A stretch of 64,000 nucleotides of DNA from Ophiura sarsii (Eukaryota; Echinodermata; Ophiuroidea; Amphilepidida; Ophiuridae). Both the position numbers and the translations under genes were made by a program. The notes beneath the pieces were generated by a model. That model was not told the DNA's origin. It saw only the letters and a list, made by a program, of their open reading frames with translations, and searched no databases. Each line of letters begins with the position of its first letter. Position 1 is the first letter of the stretch. Below are positions 43,001-58,000 of this stretch, in pieces. The DNA lies in contig CM069441.1 in the NCBI GenBank assembly GCA_035610835.1, positions 98,698,180 to 98,762,179 on the forward strand, in the 5' to 3' direction.

Positions 43001-46000
43001 ATTTGTTTAAAAGGGAGGCATGAAAAAAGAAAATGCGCGCGTTGGTCTTATTCTAACACTAACTGATTTTGTATGTAGCTGTTTTATACTAAAATTTAAA
43101 AAAAATGGTAATTGAATCTAATTTAGTAAGAAAATGCCCGCGAAGCGCGATTTTTTTTTGCCTTCCATGTTAAAATTGTGCAAATAAAAGATTTTTTTGT
43201 GGGGAAATGCCCCCTTGACCCCTGTAACACTGCCACTAGTGGGGTAAAGCAATAAAACAATAAACACTAGTTAGTATACCTGTGCAACCACAGCTCATAA
43301 CCCAAAGTTATGGGCATTTTTTCTCTTTATCTTTTTTCACCCTTTCCCCAATACTTTTTCTTTTTCCACTTGGCATTATTTCCCCAATTTTGTTCATTAT
43401 TTCCCGGGAGCGGTGCTCCCTGCTCCCGCACTTTGTGCAACCCTGGGAAGATCGCAAACTGGTGTAGCTGGAGGTGATTGTTGAAAACATGTGAGACATT
43501 GATGTTGAAGGATAGAGTAAAAACCTATCTTCCATAATTAACCAGTCCAGCAAAGCAATCAAATACACTCAAGGTGTATTGTAATTTTCCATTGAACATA
43601 GCGTTTTAACATTTATGATTACATTTTGGTTAGTTTAAATAGCTTGTATTTAATATGTCTCTTTTAATACGACAGATAACAATTAATATTCAATATTTGC
43701 CTTTTTCAAGATGGCAGAAAAATCTAAATATTTATTCGATAATGATAGTATTATGCTTACAGTTACAGATATATGGTGTTTACAGAATCCATGCTTAAAT
43801 GGAGGAACTTGCCGTTCCGATCAATTTCAGGAGCAGCCTCCATACTGTTTTTGTGCAGTTGGATTTTACGGGGAGTTTTGTCAGCTTGGTAAGAATACAA
43901 TTCCAATTCGTATATAATTTTTGTAAAATGTATTAATTTGTATTTGAATTCGATTCGTAGCTAACAACTTTCAAATGTTTTCGGAATATAAGTTAGACAT
44001 TGTAAACATCACTGAAATGTTAGACAGTGTTGTCCTCTACCCCGAGTACAAAGGCCAATTTGTGAGGCACGCACAACCATCAGACTCGTTTTCTTCTTTC
44101 TGCATTTGTCTATAATATTCGCAAAATCCTTTGACTGGAAAACCCTTGCAAAGCCTAAGAGTTTCATTGCAAACCCAGTATCCGCATCCATTTACCCCCA
44201 ATTTGAGATACTGGCAAAATCACCTAATGGTAAACATTTGAATATTGAAAGTGAGGCATCATCTTACAGTCAGCCGTACACAGTTGCAATTTCCTAGTCT
44301 CAAATATGATGGTACTTTACAATTTGATTGCATAACGAAACTCTTCCAAATCAGTTTTGGGCCATAAATGTAACTTTACTATTTTAGCATGTATTTGAAA
44401 GAGTTGTACTAACAACACAAATAAATATCCATATTTGTGTGCAACGAAAGCAAAAACATGTAGTTAAAGCGCTAAAAATAAAATAATTAAATCAACAGAT
44501 TAAAGCTTTGTACTAAACACACCCACACATACGCCTAATTGTGGCGTGTAAACAAAATAAATGATTAATCGCTTCAATTATAGAGTATGTATGATGGGAG
44601 TTAACAAAGAGGCAAGGGCTGCGGATAATTAGCTAAAACTGTTTTCAGATTAAAAATATGCCCAAGTATTCGGAAAATGAAATAAAAGACCACTTCATAA
44701 AGAATTTGAGCAAAATGACCTTGAACTATATATAGTTTTGGATACAAATGAACAATATACACTTACGCGTGATACCGTATACGCCTAATGCGATTGAAAC
44801 ACAGATGTAAACACACGGTTGCAATAAACAAATCATAGGTAACTAAATATAAATAGTAACCAAAAATACAATTAGCTTTGATAATCTCCCTCCGCACAAT
44901 ACAATAATTTAGCAACAACGCCGACCTGTTTACGGATTAACCCGCTCTTCAAGTTCTGCTAAAATTCTAGTTCATGTATATTTACATTATAATCTCGGGT
45001 ATAATCTACGCTTATGAAGCCACGCACATTGCCCCAGCTTGTCCTGATACTAGCAACTCATAGCAAAGGTATAGGCCTAGTAAATAGCTCAACAAAAGGA
45101 AGTCATACACTTTATCCTATAGAGTGACTTCCAATTATAGTTTTTGACCAAACAGGCTAAATGGACATTTGGATGAATCATTTTGGCACAATTTGGTACC
45201 AAATTTGCAATAAAACAACAAAGATTAGCCATGATTATTGATTAGCACCAGTTAATGACAATCTGTGACGTTTCCAAATTCGCATATTCAATACACTATA
45301 TTTTTTACTGAAAATGACTGTATAAATCAAACAAATCTGTAAAAATTTTGACAAGCCAAAATCAAATATTTGGGTCGGTATTCATATGCACGTGAACATT
45401 TTGTTCACCGATTTCTAAAAAATGGGTCGGTTGGGCCCGAAGAACAGGGTTTCTTTTTTTCGTCGCCTAAAAATGATTCTGTGTGTATTTTTACAAGAAC
45501 TACCATCAACTTATATGCAAATGTATAAGCATTATCCTAGATCAACTTGATCTTATTTGCATCACGGCTTCAGTCAAAGTCCTTTATTCAATAAACAAAA
45601 ACAAGCAAAAACAAATGCTTAAAAATATTTGAAAACCATTATAAAGCGTGTTTATGATTAGGCCTATTACCTGTTATACTTTATATTAATATTCCTGTAT
45701 CACATAATTTACCATTTACACATTGCATTATAAAATATATGCATTGCACAAATGGGTTGCTGAAAAGTTGAAAATACTTGCTTATTTTTACATAGAATTT
45801 CAAAGCATCATGCATTATAGAATACCAAGTTTACATTATGTATGTTTTCACTGCTTGTAAAATTTAAATCTTTTAAGATTTCAAACAAAGCGTATCCATG
45901 GTACCTGCCAAATAAAATGTATTACAAATAGCTGATTTAATTCTCCAGGCGTGACATTTATTCATGTTAATCGGTAGTCAAAGTAAGTCATATACAATAC

Positions 46001-49000
46001 GGTAATTTATAATGATTAAGTATATTGAAAGGTTTCACTGAAAGATCCAATGGCATACCTGTCATAGAATTAACACTTTCTACGCGGCAGGCGTCTGCAG
46101 ACGACATTCCAACATTTCACAAAATGGTTCAAAAATATCTAAATTATTGAATTTCATTACCATATTTGGAATCACCATGAGAAATGCATTGAAATAAGTA
46201 CAGACATTGTATTGCCTAGTATTGGTTCAGTAATCCTTGAGATATACCTTGTAAGTTGGGAAAGGTTTCTGAAAGTTCTGTTTTGTATGGTAAAACTATG
46301 ATTAGCCGCGTGGAAAGTGTTAAAGTGCCATGAAATAAATGATAACAATGCACGCAGTTATGTTTTTGTTGGGTTTAACATGTTTAAAGGTTTAGGGAAT
46401 TAGGTGTCATACGTGTGTTTTCTCTCAGGTTACATTGCAATATTTGACAACAAGGCTACCGAAAGTCACGTATTATACGTATGCTTACACACTTTAGAAC
46501 TTCCAGGCCCAATAATGTTCTCGAAAGCTCTTGAAATAAAAGAGTTCATTGTATATGTTATACATTGCATCGACAAAACTCCACGCCTTTCATTTTTGAA
46601 TAGAACTTATTTCGCAATATGTCACCTGAAATCTAATGATAGATCACACTTTCATTCTGGTTCTTGTGTTCCAAAAATTGTCATTGATTTTGAAAAGGAC
46701 AATCACACACGAAAGAAGAATTGAAGGTCGTACAACAATGCATTGCCAGCCAATTACAGTTTTTTCACACGATGCCTTTGTCGAGCTCTTAAGTTTTAAA
46801 ATTAAGGAAGAGGAACAATTAATGCATTGGTGGTGTCTTTAAAATCTTCTTTGATCACATACCAACTTGCATTCCTCAAATTGTTATTATTATCACCTCA
46901 CTTAAAACATTGTGACTACTATACACATGTGTTGACACTAAATTTAAAACATTGTCGGTATCAACATAAGTGTGGTTATTTCAAGTATAATATAAATTAA
47001 TATAACTCAATTTGATCATTCAAAATTGATCATGAATAAGATAAGAGTTCACATTATTTTGTCATTCAGTTACAATAATATTTGCCTAAATATGTATAGG
47101 CTACTTCAAGTTTATATGAAATCCAAATACTTATTATATCAATTTAGATTTAAAATCAGTGATTTGTCTTAAGGTTGGTGTCAACCCTGTTTGGCGCCAA
47201 ATTATCAAGCACTGTAACTTTTAAATTATAAATGTGATGTACATAAAAGTATACATTTTTGTAATGAAATGAGTCAGAGAATCCATTTTTGGTATCAAAT
47301 TTTACTAAAATTAGTGTTTTTTACATTTTTGCCCAAAAATCAGCTTTTTGGCGTCACAAATTTTCAGACAACCTAACAATATCAGTTTTTGATTAAAAAT
47401 TCCAAAATTTCACCAAAATCATCTGAAGTCAATTATCTAGGAGCGAATTTTTTTTTTTGGCTTAAAATTTGTTTGTTTTGAAAATATTGACCAAAAAGTG
47501 CCAAAAATGAGATTTTTGAGATAAAAAATTCGCTCCTAGATAATTGACTTCAGATGATTTTGGTGAAATTTTGGAATTTTTAATCAAAAACTGATATTGT
47601 TAGGTTGTCTGAAAATTTGTGACGCCAAAAAGCTGATTTTTGGGCAAAAATGTAAAAAACACTAATTTTAGTAAAATTTGATACCAAAAATGGATTCTCT
47701 GACTCATTTCATTACAAAAAATGTATACTTTTATGTACATCACATTTATAATTTAAAAGTTACAGTGCTTGATAAATTTGGCGCCAAACAGGGTTGACAT
47801 CAACCTTAAAGGGAAGCGGTCATGGCATGCATGGTGAGGAATCTAACGAAAATTGAACAGCGCGCGGCGACTATTTGAATCTAAACAAGTTGTACATTGG
47901 CGCAGTCTGTAATTGTTCTACGTATGTTTACATGCCAGCGGTATTGTGTGCGACTCTACAACAATATCTTAACCATGTGAACGGCGCGCTCAATCAACTA
48001 AGGAAGAGGTATCAAATTGGTATAAAGTTTTTGTGATACATGCAGGGTATGATTAAGCTCTTCCATCAACAACAAAAAAATATTGGCGAAATGATGCATA
48101 AGATTGGAATGCAAATGATTTATTGGCAAAGATTCTATTGTCAGATTGTGGGAATTCTTAGATAACAATGGTATATATTTCGTGCAAGAGAAATGCACAT
48201 AATATGTACATAAATCACGGACATGAATTACACAGACAATAATATGTGTTGCCAAATCGAAAGGAATATTATTACTGTGCCGGTCCGATAATAGTGTTTA
48301 CCTAATCATGCTAATTAAACGTTATATTTGCAAAATGGGCAATGCCATTTGAAATCCACACCCCCCCCCCCCCCCCCCCCCCCCCCTTATGAAACACACT
48401 CCATTAGTGTTTTCCACAGGGAGTGGGAATTTTTAATAGGGTTTCCTGCATAGGTGACTCCATTTGAAATATACATTCCCCGTGTGGAAGATAGAGATAA
48501 TGTCCATACAGGGTGACCCAGAAAATGTTGAACCCAAAAATCAAACTTAAAATACGTGTAATTTTGTAAGAAGTGTTGTTTTGTAGTGTAAGTGAAGTGC
48601 AAAAAAATTGTTTCATGCTACATGAGCAGAACAAGTGCCTGTTTGAAACCATTTCTGCACTAAACAGAATGCCATATTTATTTATTTTCATTTTTTCATT
48701 TTTTTTAAGTTTGTGATTTTTGGGTTCAACATTTTCTGGGTCACCCTGTATATAATTATGTACAATCACTAAAAGGTTGTGCGTACATTGTCAGGGCTAC
48801 TATTAATTTTGGGGTAGGAAACTCATAAAATGTGCATACGTAAAATCGTCATTTGACGTCATTAATACAACAGCGCCACTCTAAGAAAACCAGGAAAATA
48901 AGATCACCTGGGTAGATTTGAAAAATTATCTGGCTGGTTCGTCAACACATGCGGAACTACCGGTATGCAAGGAACTTATGTAGACTTGCATTAAGTCCGT

Positions 49001-52000
49001 CAGACACAATTAACGACGGATGGTGTAAAGTGAGAAAAAGAATTCAAAATGTATACAACAAACTATAAACCTATAAACGTGAATTATCATATTTCAGACT
49101 TGTATATAAAAACCACCCAGCAAGTTTTATCATAATTTTGGAAACCCACAATTTTCGGGAATTAAGTCATACCTAAGCAGGCGACAAACAGCGCCCACAG
49201 CGCCATCAAGACATGAGAACTGGGATGTGGTAATCAGAAAGGTTTTTTGGTATATTAATGCCCCCTTAAATTCTTTGATGGTATATAGAAGGTGTACTAA
49301 AAAAGGGCCTGACATACGGTATTCAATAACAGCTGGATTTCCAATATAAAATGTTTAAAATACCCTTTTGAGAACCCAATTTTGGTTGAAATACACTTTT
49401 GAGAACACAATTTTCTACTTGCCTTCTGTTTATGGTAAATACATATAGCAAGGAGTATATTGATTGGTAGACATTTCACCAAGTTTGGTATACCGATCGG
49501 ATGTTAATTTTGCATTATGCAGGTATATTGAAAGTCGGAATTCCAAAGTCTGATAGGCACATCCACGTATGATTTTGGTAGAAGAACCCCCACCCCCGGG
49601 TTGTACCCCTAGTATAATGTGATATGTTTGTACTGTCACGTATCCCATATCTACTACGCATCTTTCCATTAATCTATAATATTCTTCAATTTAAAAAAAT
49701 AAAACTCTCTCTTTTTTCAGTGGACAACGAACCTCCTGTCGTTACTAACTGTCCAGCTCCACAAATCGATGGTTTTGTACCAGAGGGTAGTTATGACAGC
49801 CTCGTTTCCTATAGAGAACCGGAGGCAACTGACGATACCGCAATCAACATTGTCAAAAATCGTCAACCGTTGTCAAAATTCGAGGCTGGAGCTACTGAAG
49901 TGGTGTATAGTTTTACTGACGAAGCCCGAAACACGGCTTATTGCAGATTCACCGTTAATATCTACGGTAAGTGGGGGTGTACGCGAAAGAGAAGAGCGTA
50001 AGCTTTTTTTACGTTTATTTCATAGATTATCGACACAGGGATGGTTAAGTCCCGGATTATCTCTATTGAAATGTTGTGCGGAGCTGATCTATGGCCATGT
50101 GTTTTGAACTCGCCACCCTTCCCGTTGCATGTCCAGATTTTTACATTTTACACCATCTGAGATTCGAATTAGCATATCGCAATAACTACTTGTTCTACCC
50201 CATAAAAAGTATATATTTTCTGAACGGTAATCTCACAAGGAATCTAAATATGCGATTGGAATTTGCATAAGACCTAATGGTAACATGTTGTGATTAAGAA
50301 TGTGCAAAATATATCGATTTTTTTCATATTTTGATTAAAGCTCAATTTTTTTTTTATTCCTATCCCAATCATCATTTTACCGTGCATATTAGTTCCTCAT
50401 GCAATTTACCCATCAGAACATAATGGTTGTCAAGTGTAACTTGTTGAAATATACTATATCGGGAAGTTAATGAGCACAAACGGTTACATTTCAAATTTAT
50501 TAGAGTTTACACATATATTCTTTTGGCTATTCACCCTATCCTATTTTAAGCAAGATTTCTGAATTCCCCTATTCGAGAGCTTTCCAAAAATGTATAATTT
50601 TGCTATAATCGGTTGAATAATTTTGTTGTTATAGTCATGTATGTAAAACCGATGAATTAGGGCAAGTTTACTGTGTAGTGAATAGGGAAAAAGCCAAAGA
50701 CAATGCAATCGATTCGTGATTACAACTGTTACGTAAGAGTTGACACGTTTGTTGAAACAGAAACTTATAGAATATAAAACAATCGATAAAATGAGAGCAA
50801 AATCATGTTTGTACCATACAGAAATGAGGAGTTATTGTAATTTGAACGTAGAAGTGGGAACATTTTCTATATTCCCCATAGAGATTGTACACGACGCCAC
50901 CGCCGCCACCCCTGACTTTCGAAGTATAATCAATCATATCTCAGCCAAACAGTTATAGAAATTCCTGATTTATTCACACGGTGTAGCTAGATAAATAAGC
51001 TTTCAAATGACACCTAAACCATAGCTCTACCACATAATATAGTTGTTGAGTTAATAGAGAGAGATGGATGATTCGTCACCAAAAATGCAACGCCGCCACC
51101 CTTTTTGGGTGGTCAGTTCAAAACACATGGCCCTATGTCTGTTTCGCAAACACCTGTATGACTAGCATTTTTGAAAAGCCCGGTAAACAGAATGGGTATT
51201 GATAGTCTATTGCGGCAACTACAGATCTAATACTAGCTAACGGGATACATAAAATTAGTTTGATAAAAAAAGCAACGGTGAAAGTTAAGATACTTCTAAT
51301 ATTTGAAACATAACAATTTAATACACGCATTCACCGATGCGATAGATGTAACGCTATTTGTGAAGTTTATAGACAAGTTATTTCACCCAGTTTTCTGTTA
51401 CACGTAAACTCGAACCCATGATGAGCGCGATGGACAATAGCACTTCTTTTGAAATCGATTCCTAGCGATTTCATGCATCTGGGAACGAGAGTGGCGTATT
51501 ATTTATGGATGTTCAGAAATTATTTCATGACAGGGCGAAAGACTACATCGGCTTTTGTGTTGAGCGACCTTGGTCCGAAACGCACATAGCTTCAAACAAA
51601 ACACCCACTTAACCATCCCTGTGTCGATTATCTATTGTGTATTCCACACAAAACTCATTAACCACAGTAATTTATGCTAATTATGTAATATCTTATCACT
51701 CACTACCTATCATGTGTTGATAAAGGCAACAGTGGTTGCTGAAACGTCCACAATACTAAGTAAGTGGAAATAATTGGATTAGATACAATGAACCTTTTTC
51801 TCATCTTATCAGCATTTATAGAAAAAACAAGGATACTCCATACAATATTAATGATAAACAATGGAAATATTTATCACTATCACTCAGTCAGGAATTAGTT
51901 CTTTTTGTTAGGATTACACTTGAGTGATACGAATGCATACCCCTAAATATAGTCTAAAGACGGATAATTAGGCCGAGAGAGATGTACAATTAGTATTTCT

Positions 52001-55000
52001 AGCTCCAATCTCCATGAAGCACACAATATGACACATCTGAATTTATTAATTGCACACCTCATTTTGTCAATGTTATTGTTTTCAGTTGGTAACTACGTGT
52101 TGTATGACAAGGAAGGTCCAACCGTCTACCATTGCCCATCTAACAGCCAAGTCGTCGTCTCCATACCATCCGGTGAAACCCAGACCATGGTTGGATGGCA
52201 AGAGCCATGGGTACGACGTGATAACTCTGGCAAGCTACCGGAGAAGAGAATCAACATCCCGCCCATGTCTATGTTCCCGCTAGGGAGAACATCTGTGGAG
52301 TATGTATTCACCGATGGACTGGGCAATAAAGCATACTGCAATTTTGATATTATCGTTATAAGTAAGTATTTAGCGACGGTCATATTACATGTACATACAT
52401 GTACAATATGTACTCATCGTTTCATGTATAGATGAGGTGACCTATGATGTCATGTATTTACAAATGGGACACCCTCTGTTGTTTCCCTCCAGGCAGAATA
52501 TACAGTAAAGTTAATGAAGACAACATGAAATATCTTTTTAATGAATTGTAAAACTCATTTAGTTTAGGTTTTTTTGTGAAATGCGATAGCTTATAGCATT
52601 CCTAAGCAAGTTTAAAGACAGTTTTGAAAACAATTTGCTGTGACACCACAATCTAGTTAGAAAACCTGATCTGGCCAATGTAAACTATAGGAACTCTTGC
52701 CCAGGCTGCTCTTGCCCGGTGTGTTTTGTCTCAAACCAACAGAGGGCGTCCTAAATGTCAACAAATGTCACCTCATCTTATAGATGAGGTGACATTTGTT
52801 GACATTCACCGGAATATAGAGGTTATCCATGTAACGGACTAGCTGCCATCTTGTCGGGAATAATAACCGTGCATGTTCAAGATTTTCAGAAAGATGACAT
52901 ATACCTCTTTCATTATATGTAGATTTGTTAACGCGGTTCTAAATTGGACGTCTCGCACCGAATAAATTTAGTGTAACTCGTAGAATAGGCCGGGTGCGGT
53001 TCCCCTTTGTCATACGTTGCGCATGGCTACATGGATATTATTCTGTTATATGAGCAGTTTGGATGAGTGTTTGAGGTAGTAGATATAATATCGTGACTTT
53101 ACGACCCTTTATCCATAAGTCAATGACCACGATGGGGTGTATTTTGTAATGAAATAGATGAATGAATAAATTACGGTGACTTAAATTGAATTATATTCTA
53201 GTCGTCAGTGTTCCTATATGGTTTAAAAAGTTTCTTTTGACGACCAATGTATATTACCTGCCTAATCTAGCAATTAAAAAGTTAAGATTAATGTACATAA
53301 AGATAATTAGACTTTACCAGTTTGTATCCACGGGGAATAAACAGGGTGGGTTATCTGTAAGAGTGAGATTGATCAACACGTTAATTGATGTAGATTAATG
53401 TTAATTAATTTGTTTATCCATTTGTCTTGAAATCATCTCGTGATTGTTAATCCTAATTTTTTCTTTAATACGGATTCAAAATGTTTGGATATGAATCTTG
53501 TAAAATGGCAATATTTAACAACTAATTTACCAAAGTAAATTCCATAATAGATAAAAATTTACCAAAGTAAATTTCAATTGTACACCACAATTTGCCTCCA
53601 CGAAGGACATTGCAACACAGATTTTGGCATTGTCGCCCCCGTTCTTTCCTCAAAAGGGCGAATGATTACTTGCCTTGTTGTTTTATTTTATAATTTTACA
53701 TAATTGTCTTTTGACATCAATTGAGGTAAATCTATCTTGTATTGTGCAATCAATTATCTGTCAGTATACACGTAACTATAACTGAGTGCATAATATAATA
53801 CTTATGATGAGCTCTCAATAATCAAAATTTTTATTGAATAGAGTTATACGGATATCGGATGACCATTACATAGACACAATATTTTGAAGTCTCATATTAT
53901 AATTGCTATTGATATATTGTAGTTGTATTAACAACCTTAAAATTAGTACACACACACACAATTTGTCTTTGATTTAAATTATAAAATACCGTAGAGGTTA
54001 TATTGTAGTTAGTAATAATATAGTACAGTTCACAGCCAACACTTGTCTGTCCATAGTAAATATGGCACCACCTGATATTCCTGCTCCACCTGATAATCCT
54101 GCTCCACCTGTTCCTCCCTTACCTGCAGCATTAATACCTCAATTTGATCCAATGTACTTACCAAATTCTTTTAATGGTAAACAGGATGATGATTTTAATC
54201 TTTGGTGTCGTAAACTTGAGATTGCTATTCAGAATTACCCTGTTGGTGCTCCAACATTGGCTAATGCTCTTCCTAGTCGTTTAGATGGCAAAGCATTTGC
54301 ATTCTGGGATCAATTGCCCGAGGCTACAAGACAAGATTATAACCTGACTAAAGCTCAATTGGCAAGCGTTTTTGGTCGCACAAATCAATTGCGTACTGTT
54401 CGCGATTTCTCTTCATCACGTCCCAGACTCCCCGGTGAGTCTTTGCAGGTTTATGCATCTGCCTTGCGTGAGTTGGTTAATTCTGCCTTTGTTGGGGAAT
54501 ATAATTATGGTGAACAGTTTAAAGAACATGAATTGTTACGCAGATTCCTTCAAGGTTTGGATTCAGAAATGCAAATAAAATGTAGGGAACATGGTCCACA
54601 GAATTTAAATGCAGCCTTAGCCATTGCGCAACGATTAGAATTTGCTCAAAAAATTGTGCAATCCCAACAAGCCATATTTGTTCAGGATGGTATTTCTAAT
54701 GTAGAAGTACACCAATCTGAGCAATTTCCTGATCTTACAGAATTGTTTACTAAATTGAATGTCATGTCCGATAAAATGGATGGCATAGTTAATACACATG
54801 AACAAATGAAACAGGAAGACAAGAAAAGACTTAGTTCAGTTTCCCCTGTTAGACATTCATCATTACATGACAGGAGACATTCGTCTTCACATGATAGTAG
54901 AAGGAGATATTCGTCTCCACATGACAAGAGATATTCATCTCCACATGACAGGAGATATTCGTCTCCACATAATGAAAGGAGATATCCATCTCCACATGAT

Positions 55001-58000
55001 ATTAGGGGGAGATATCCATCTCCACATGATAGTAGGGGGAGATATCCATCTCCACATGATAGTAGGGGGAGATATCCATCTCCACATGATAGTAGGGGGA
55101 GATATCCATCTCCACATGGTAGTAGGGGGAGATATCCATCTCCACATAATGGTAGGAGGTATTCTTCACCATCTCCATATCGTAATGATAGAGAAAAATC
55201 TTCATCTTCACACTATAGTAGGGATGACTATAGATCATCTCCACATAATAGTGGACATAATGGACGTAGTCCATCACCACATTTAGATAGAAGGAAAAGA
55301 CATGATAGTGGGCAAACTAGAGGGTCAATTCCGGAAACTAAAACTTTTCATGATAGAGGGGAGGATAACTTTAGAAGAGTACAATGGGACAATCCAAGTT
55401 CGGGAAACGGTTCTCGGCCGACGAAAGGGATCATTCGTCGACCAAGTCAGAGGACATAAACAGTTTTTCTCATTTGAACTCTAAACAAGATCCATCCCAA
55501 CAAAACAATTCTTTGCCTTTTATTCAAGCTATTGTAGAAGGTTGTTCAGCCAATGTTTTTGTAGATACAGGAGCTGGAGCTTCTTTGATCAGTGACGATT
55601 TCTTTAGGGACACATTGAAGTTGAAAGATAGAAAATTGACTCCAATAATTGATAAAACATATTGTTCTATAGTAGGTGAGACATTAGAAATCTTAGGTTC
55701 ACTGGATGTATCCATGTTAATAGGCGAAACTCAAATATTACACAAATTTATTGTTACGCGTGGAATTAGACATTCAGTAGTATTGGGATGGGATTTTCTT
55801 ATTGCCAATACAGTTGCGATTGACCTGAGTAACTCTAAATTTTGGATAGAGGATAAATATGTAAATTTGATGAGAACAAGTCAATTCATTCCAATTAGTT
55901 GTAATGCTGTTATAGCTGAATCTGTCAAAATTCCTGCCAATTCAGAAATGAATATTCAGTTACGTGTGATATCTGATAATCACTCAACTACACCTCATGA
56001 TTATTTAGGAATTTTTGAACCTATGTCCACAATTGACATATTGCCAGCAGCAACTTTGACATCAGTCCAGAATGGACTAATACCCGTCTTAGTCATGAAT
56101 ATATCAGCAGATGATATGCTTTTGTATAAAGACACTCCTCTTGGTCAATTTCATTCTACAACTGACAGAAAGGGTGAGATTTATGACACACCTATTGAGT
56201 ATGACATAAGTAATGTGCAAGTTGAAAATCAAATTCCTGAATCAAATCACATTCCAAAAGTTGAACTTGACGATTCGAATCTAACTGAGAATCAGAAAGA
56301 ACAAGTACAATCACTGTTATCTGAATTTGGTGATGTATTCAGTCAACATTCTCATGACTACGGTCATACAGATTTAATTCAACACGAAATAGAAACTGAT
56401 GGCACTACTCCGCGTAAACAGAGAGCTTATAGAACCTCTCCTCAAAAGCATATTGAACTTAGAAGACAAATAGATGAATTGCTTGAGGATGATTTAATTG
56501 AACCTTCTACATCAAGCTATTCAGCTCCTGCGTTGCTCGTTAAGAAAAAGAAACCAGGACAATGGCGAATGGTTATTGATTATAGATTGATAAATCGTAT
56601 AAGTTTATCAAATGCCCATCCGCTTCCGCGTATTGATGATTCAATTGATGCCCTTAGAGATAGTTTTTTTTTTAGTACTTTGGACATGTCTGCTGGTTTT
56701 TATCAAATTGGTATGAAGCCAGGAGATCGAGAAAAGACTGCTTTTTCAACAGGTGATGGTTTATATCAATGGAAAGTCATGCCTATGGGACTCAAGAACT
56801 CAAGTTCTACCTTTCAACGTCTTGTTGAATTAGTCTTTAATGGTATGCATTGGTCTAGAGTGTGTTTGTATATTGATGACATAGTGGTCTTTGGTAGCTC
56901 TTTTGAGAACAAACTAATCAATCTCAGAGAGGTTTTTGAACGCCTGAGACAAGCAAATCTCAAACTGCGACCTGAAAAATGCCAATTTTTCCGTAAACAA
57001 GTCACATTTTTGGGTCATATTGTATCAGAACAGGGAGTAAAACCAGACACGTCTAATATAGACAAGGTAGCAAAATGGCCAAGACCATCAGGTATTTCTT
57101 CTCTGAGAGGTTTTCTTGGTTTGACAGGATTTTATAGGAGATACATACAGAATTATGCAAGAATATCTAATCCATTATTGAAGCTCACACGCAAAGATGT
57201 AGAGTTTCAATGGACAGAAGAATGCGAAGAAGCATTCATGAAATTGCGACAAGCTTTGATCACACCACCTATTTTGACTTATCCAAATTTTGATACTAGT
57301 TTCATTCTTAGTGTAGATGCCTCGGCCTATGCCATAGGTTCTGTTTTGTCACAAAAATCGAAGGACGGCAAAGAGAGAGTTGTAGCTTATGCTAGTCATA
57401 CTTTGACCAAAGCAGAACAAAATTGGTCTACTTATGATAGAGAATTATGGGCGATTGTGTGGGCAATTAGGCACTTTAAGCATTATTTGAATGAATGTCC
57501 TTTCTTGATTAATACTGACCATAAACCACTTGTAGGTCTACGTAAAATGCCTATTGATAATGATTCTTCAGGTAGACGTGCACGTTGGGCGTTGGAGATA
57601 GATGCATTGGTTTGGACAATTTCATATCGCAAAGGTTCTAGCAATTCAAATGCAGACGCGTTGTCACGTAGGCCCAGTTTGGACGAGCCAGACACAAAGT
57701 TTCAGCCTGAACGTCTTGATCGAAAGACGGAAGAAAATCCAAATCAAGAGGATAGAATACAGGTTGATGCTGTGCAGAATGTAGAAAATGTTGTGAATAT
57801 GCAACAGAATGAACCCCCTCATGATGATCATCAAAGAGTTTTCACTCTTGAAAATGATCATGACCGCTTGAGAAAACTTCAATCGGAAGATCCTCATGTG
57901 AGTAAAGTCATTGATTGGATGCGAAGTGGTAGACCTCCGTCAATAAATCAATTGCGCAACTCTCATCGCAATGTTAGAATGTATAGAAGGCGTTATACAA

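Noticed and set aside
44009..44297. Possible additional exon between EGF and HYR2
   Set aside because: No conserved HYR or EGF pattern and no convincing acceptor and donor in phase 1.
54867..55286. Overlapping frames on both strands (HLHM and WRWISPP repeats) in the gag region
   Set aside because: They come from the 30-base gag repeat read in other frames; the gag frame has the conserved upstream domain.
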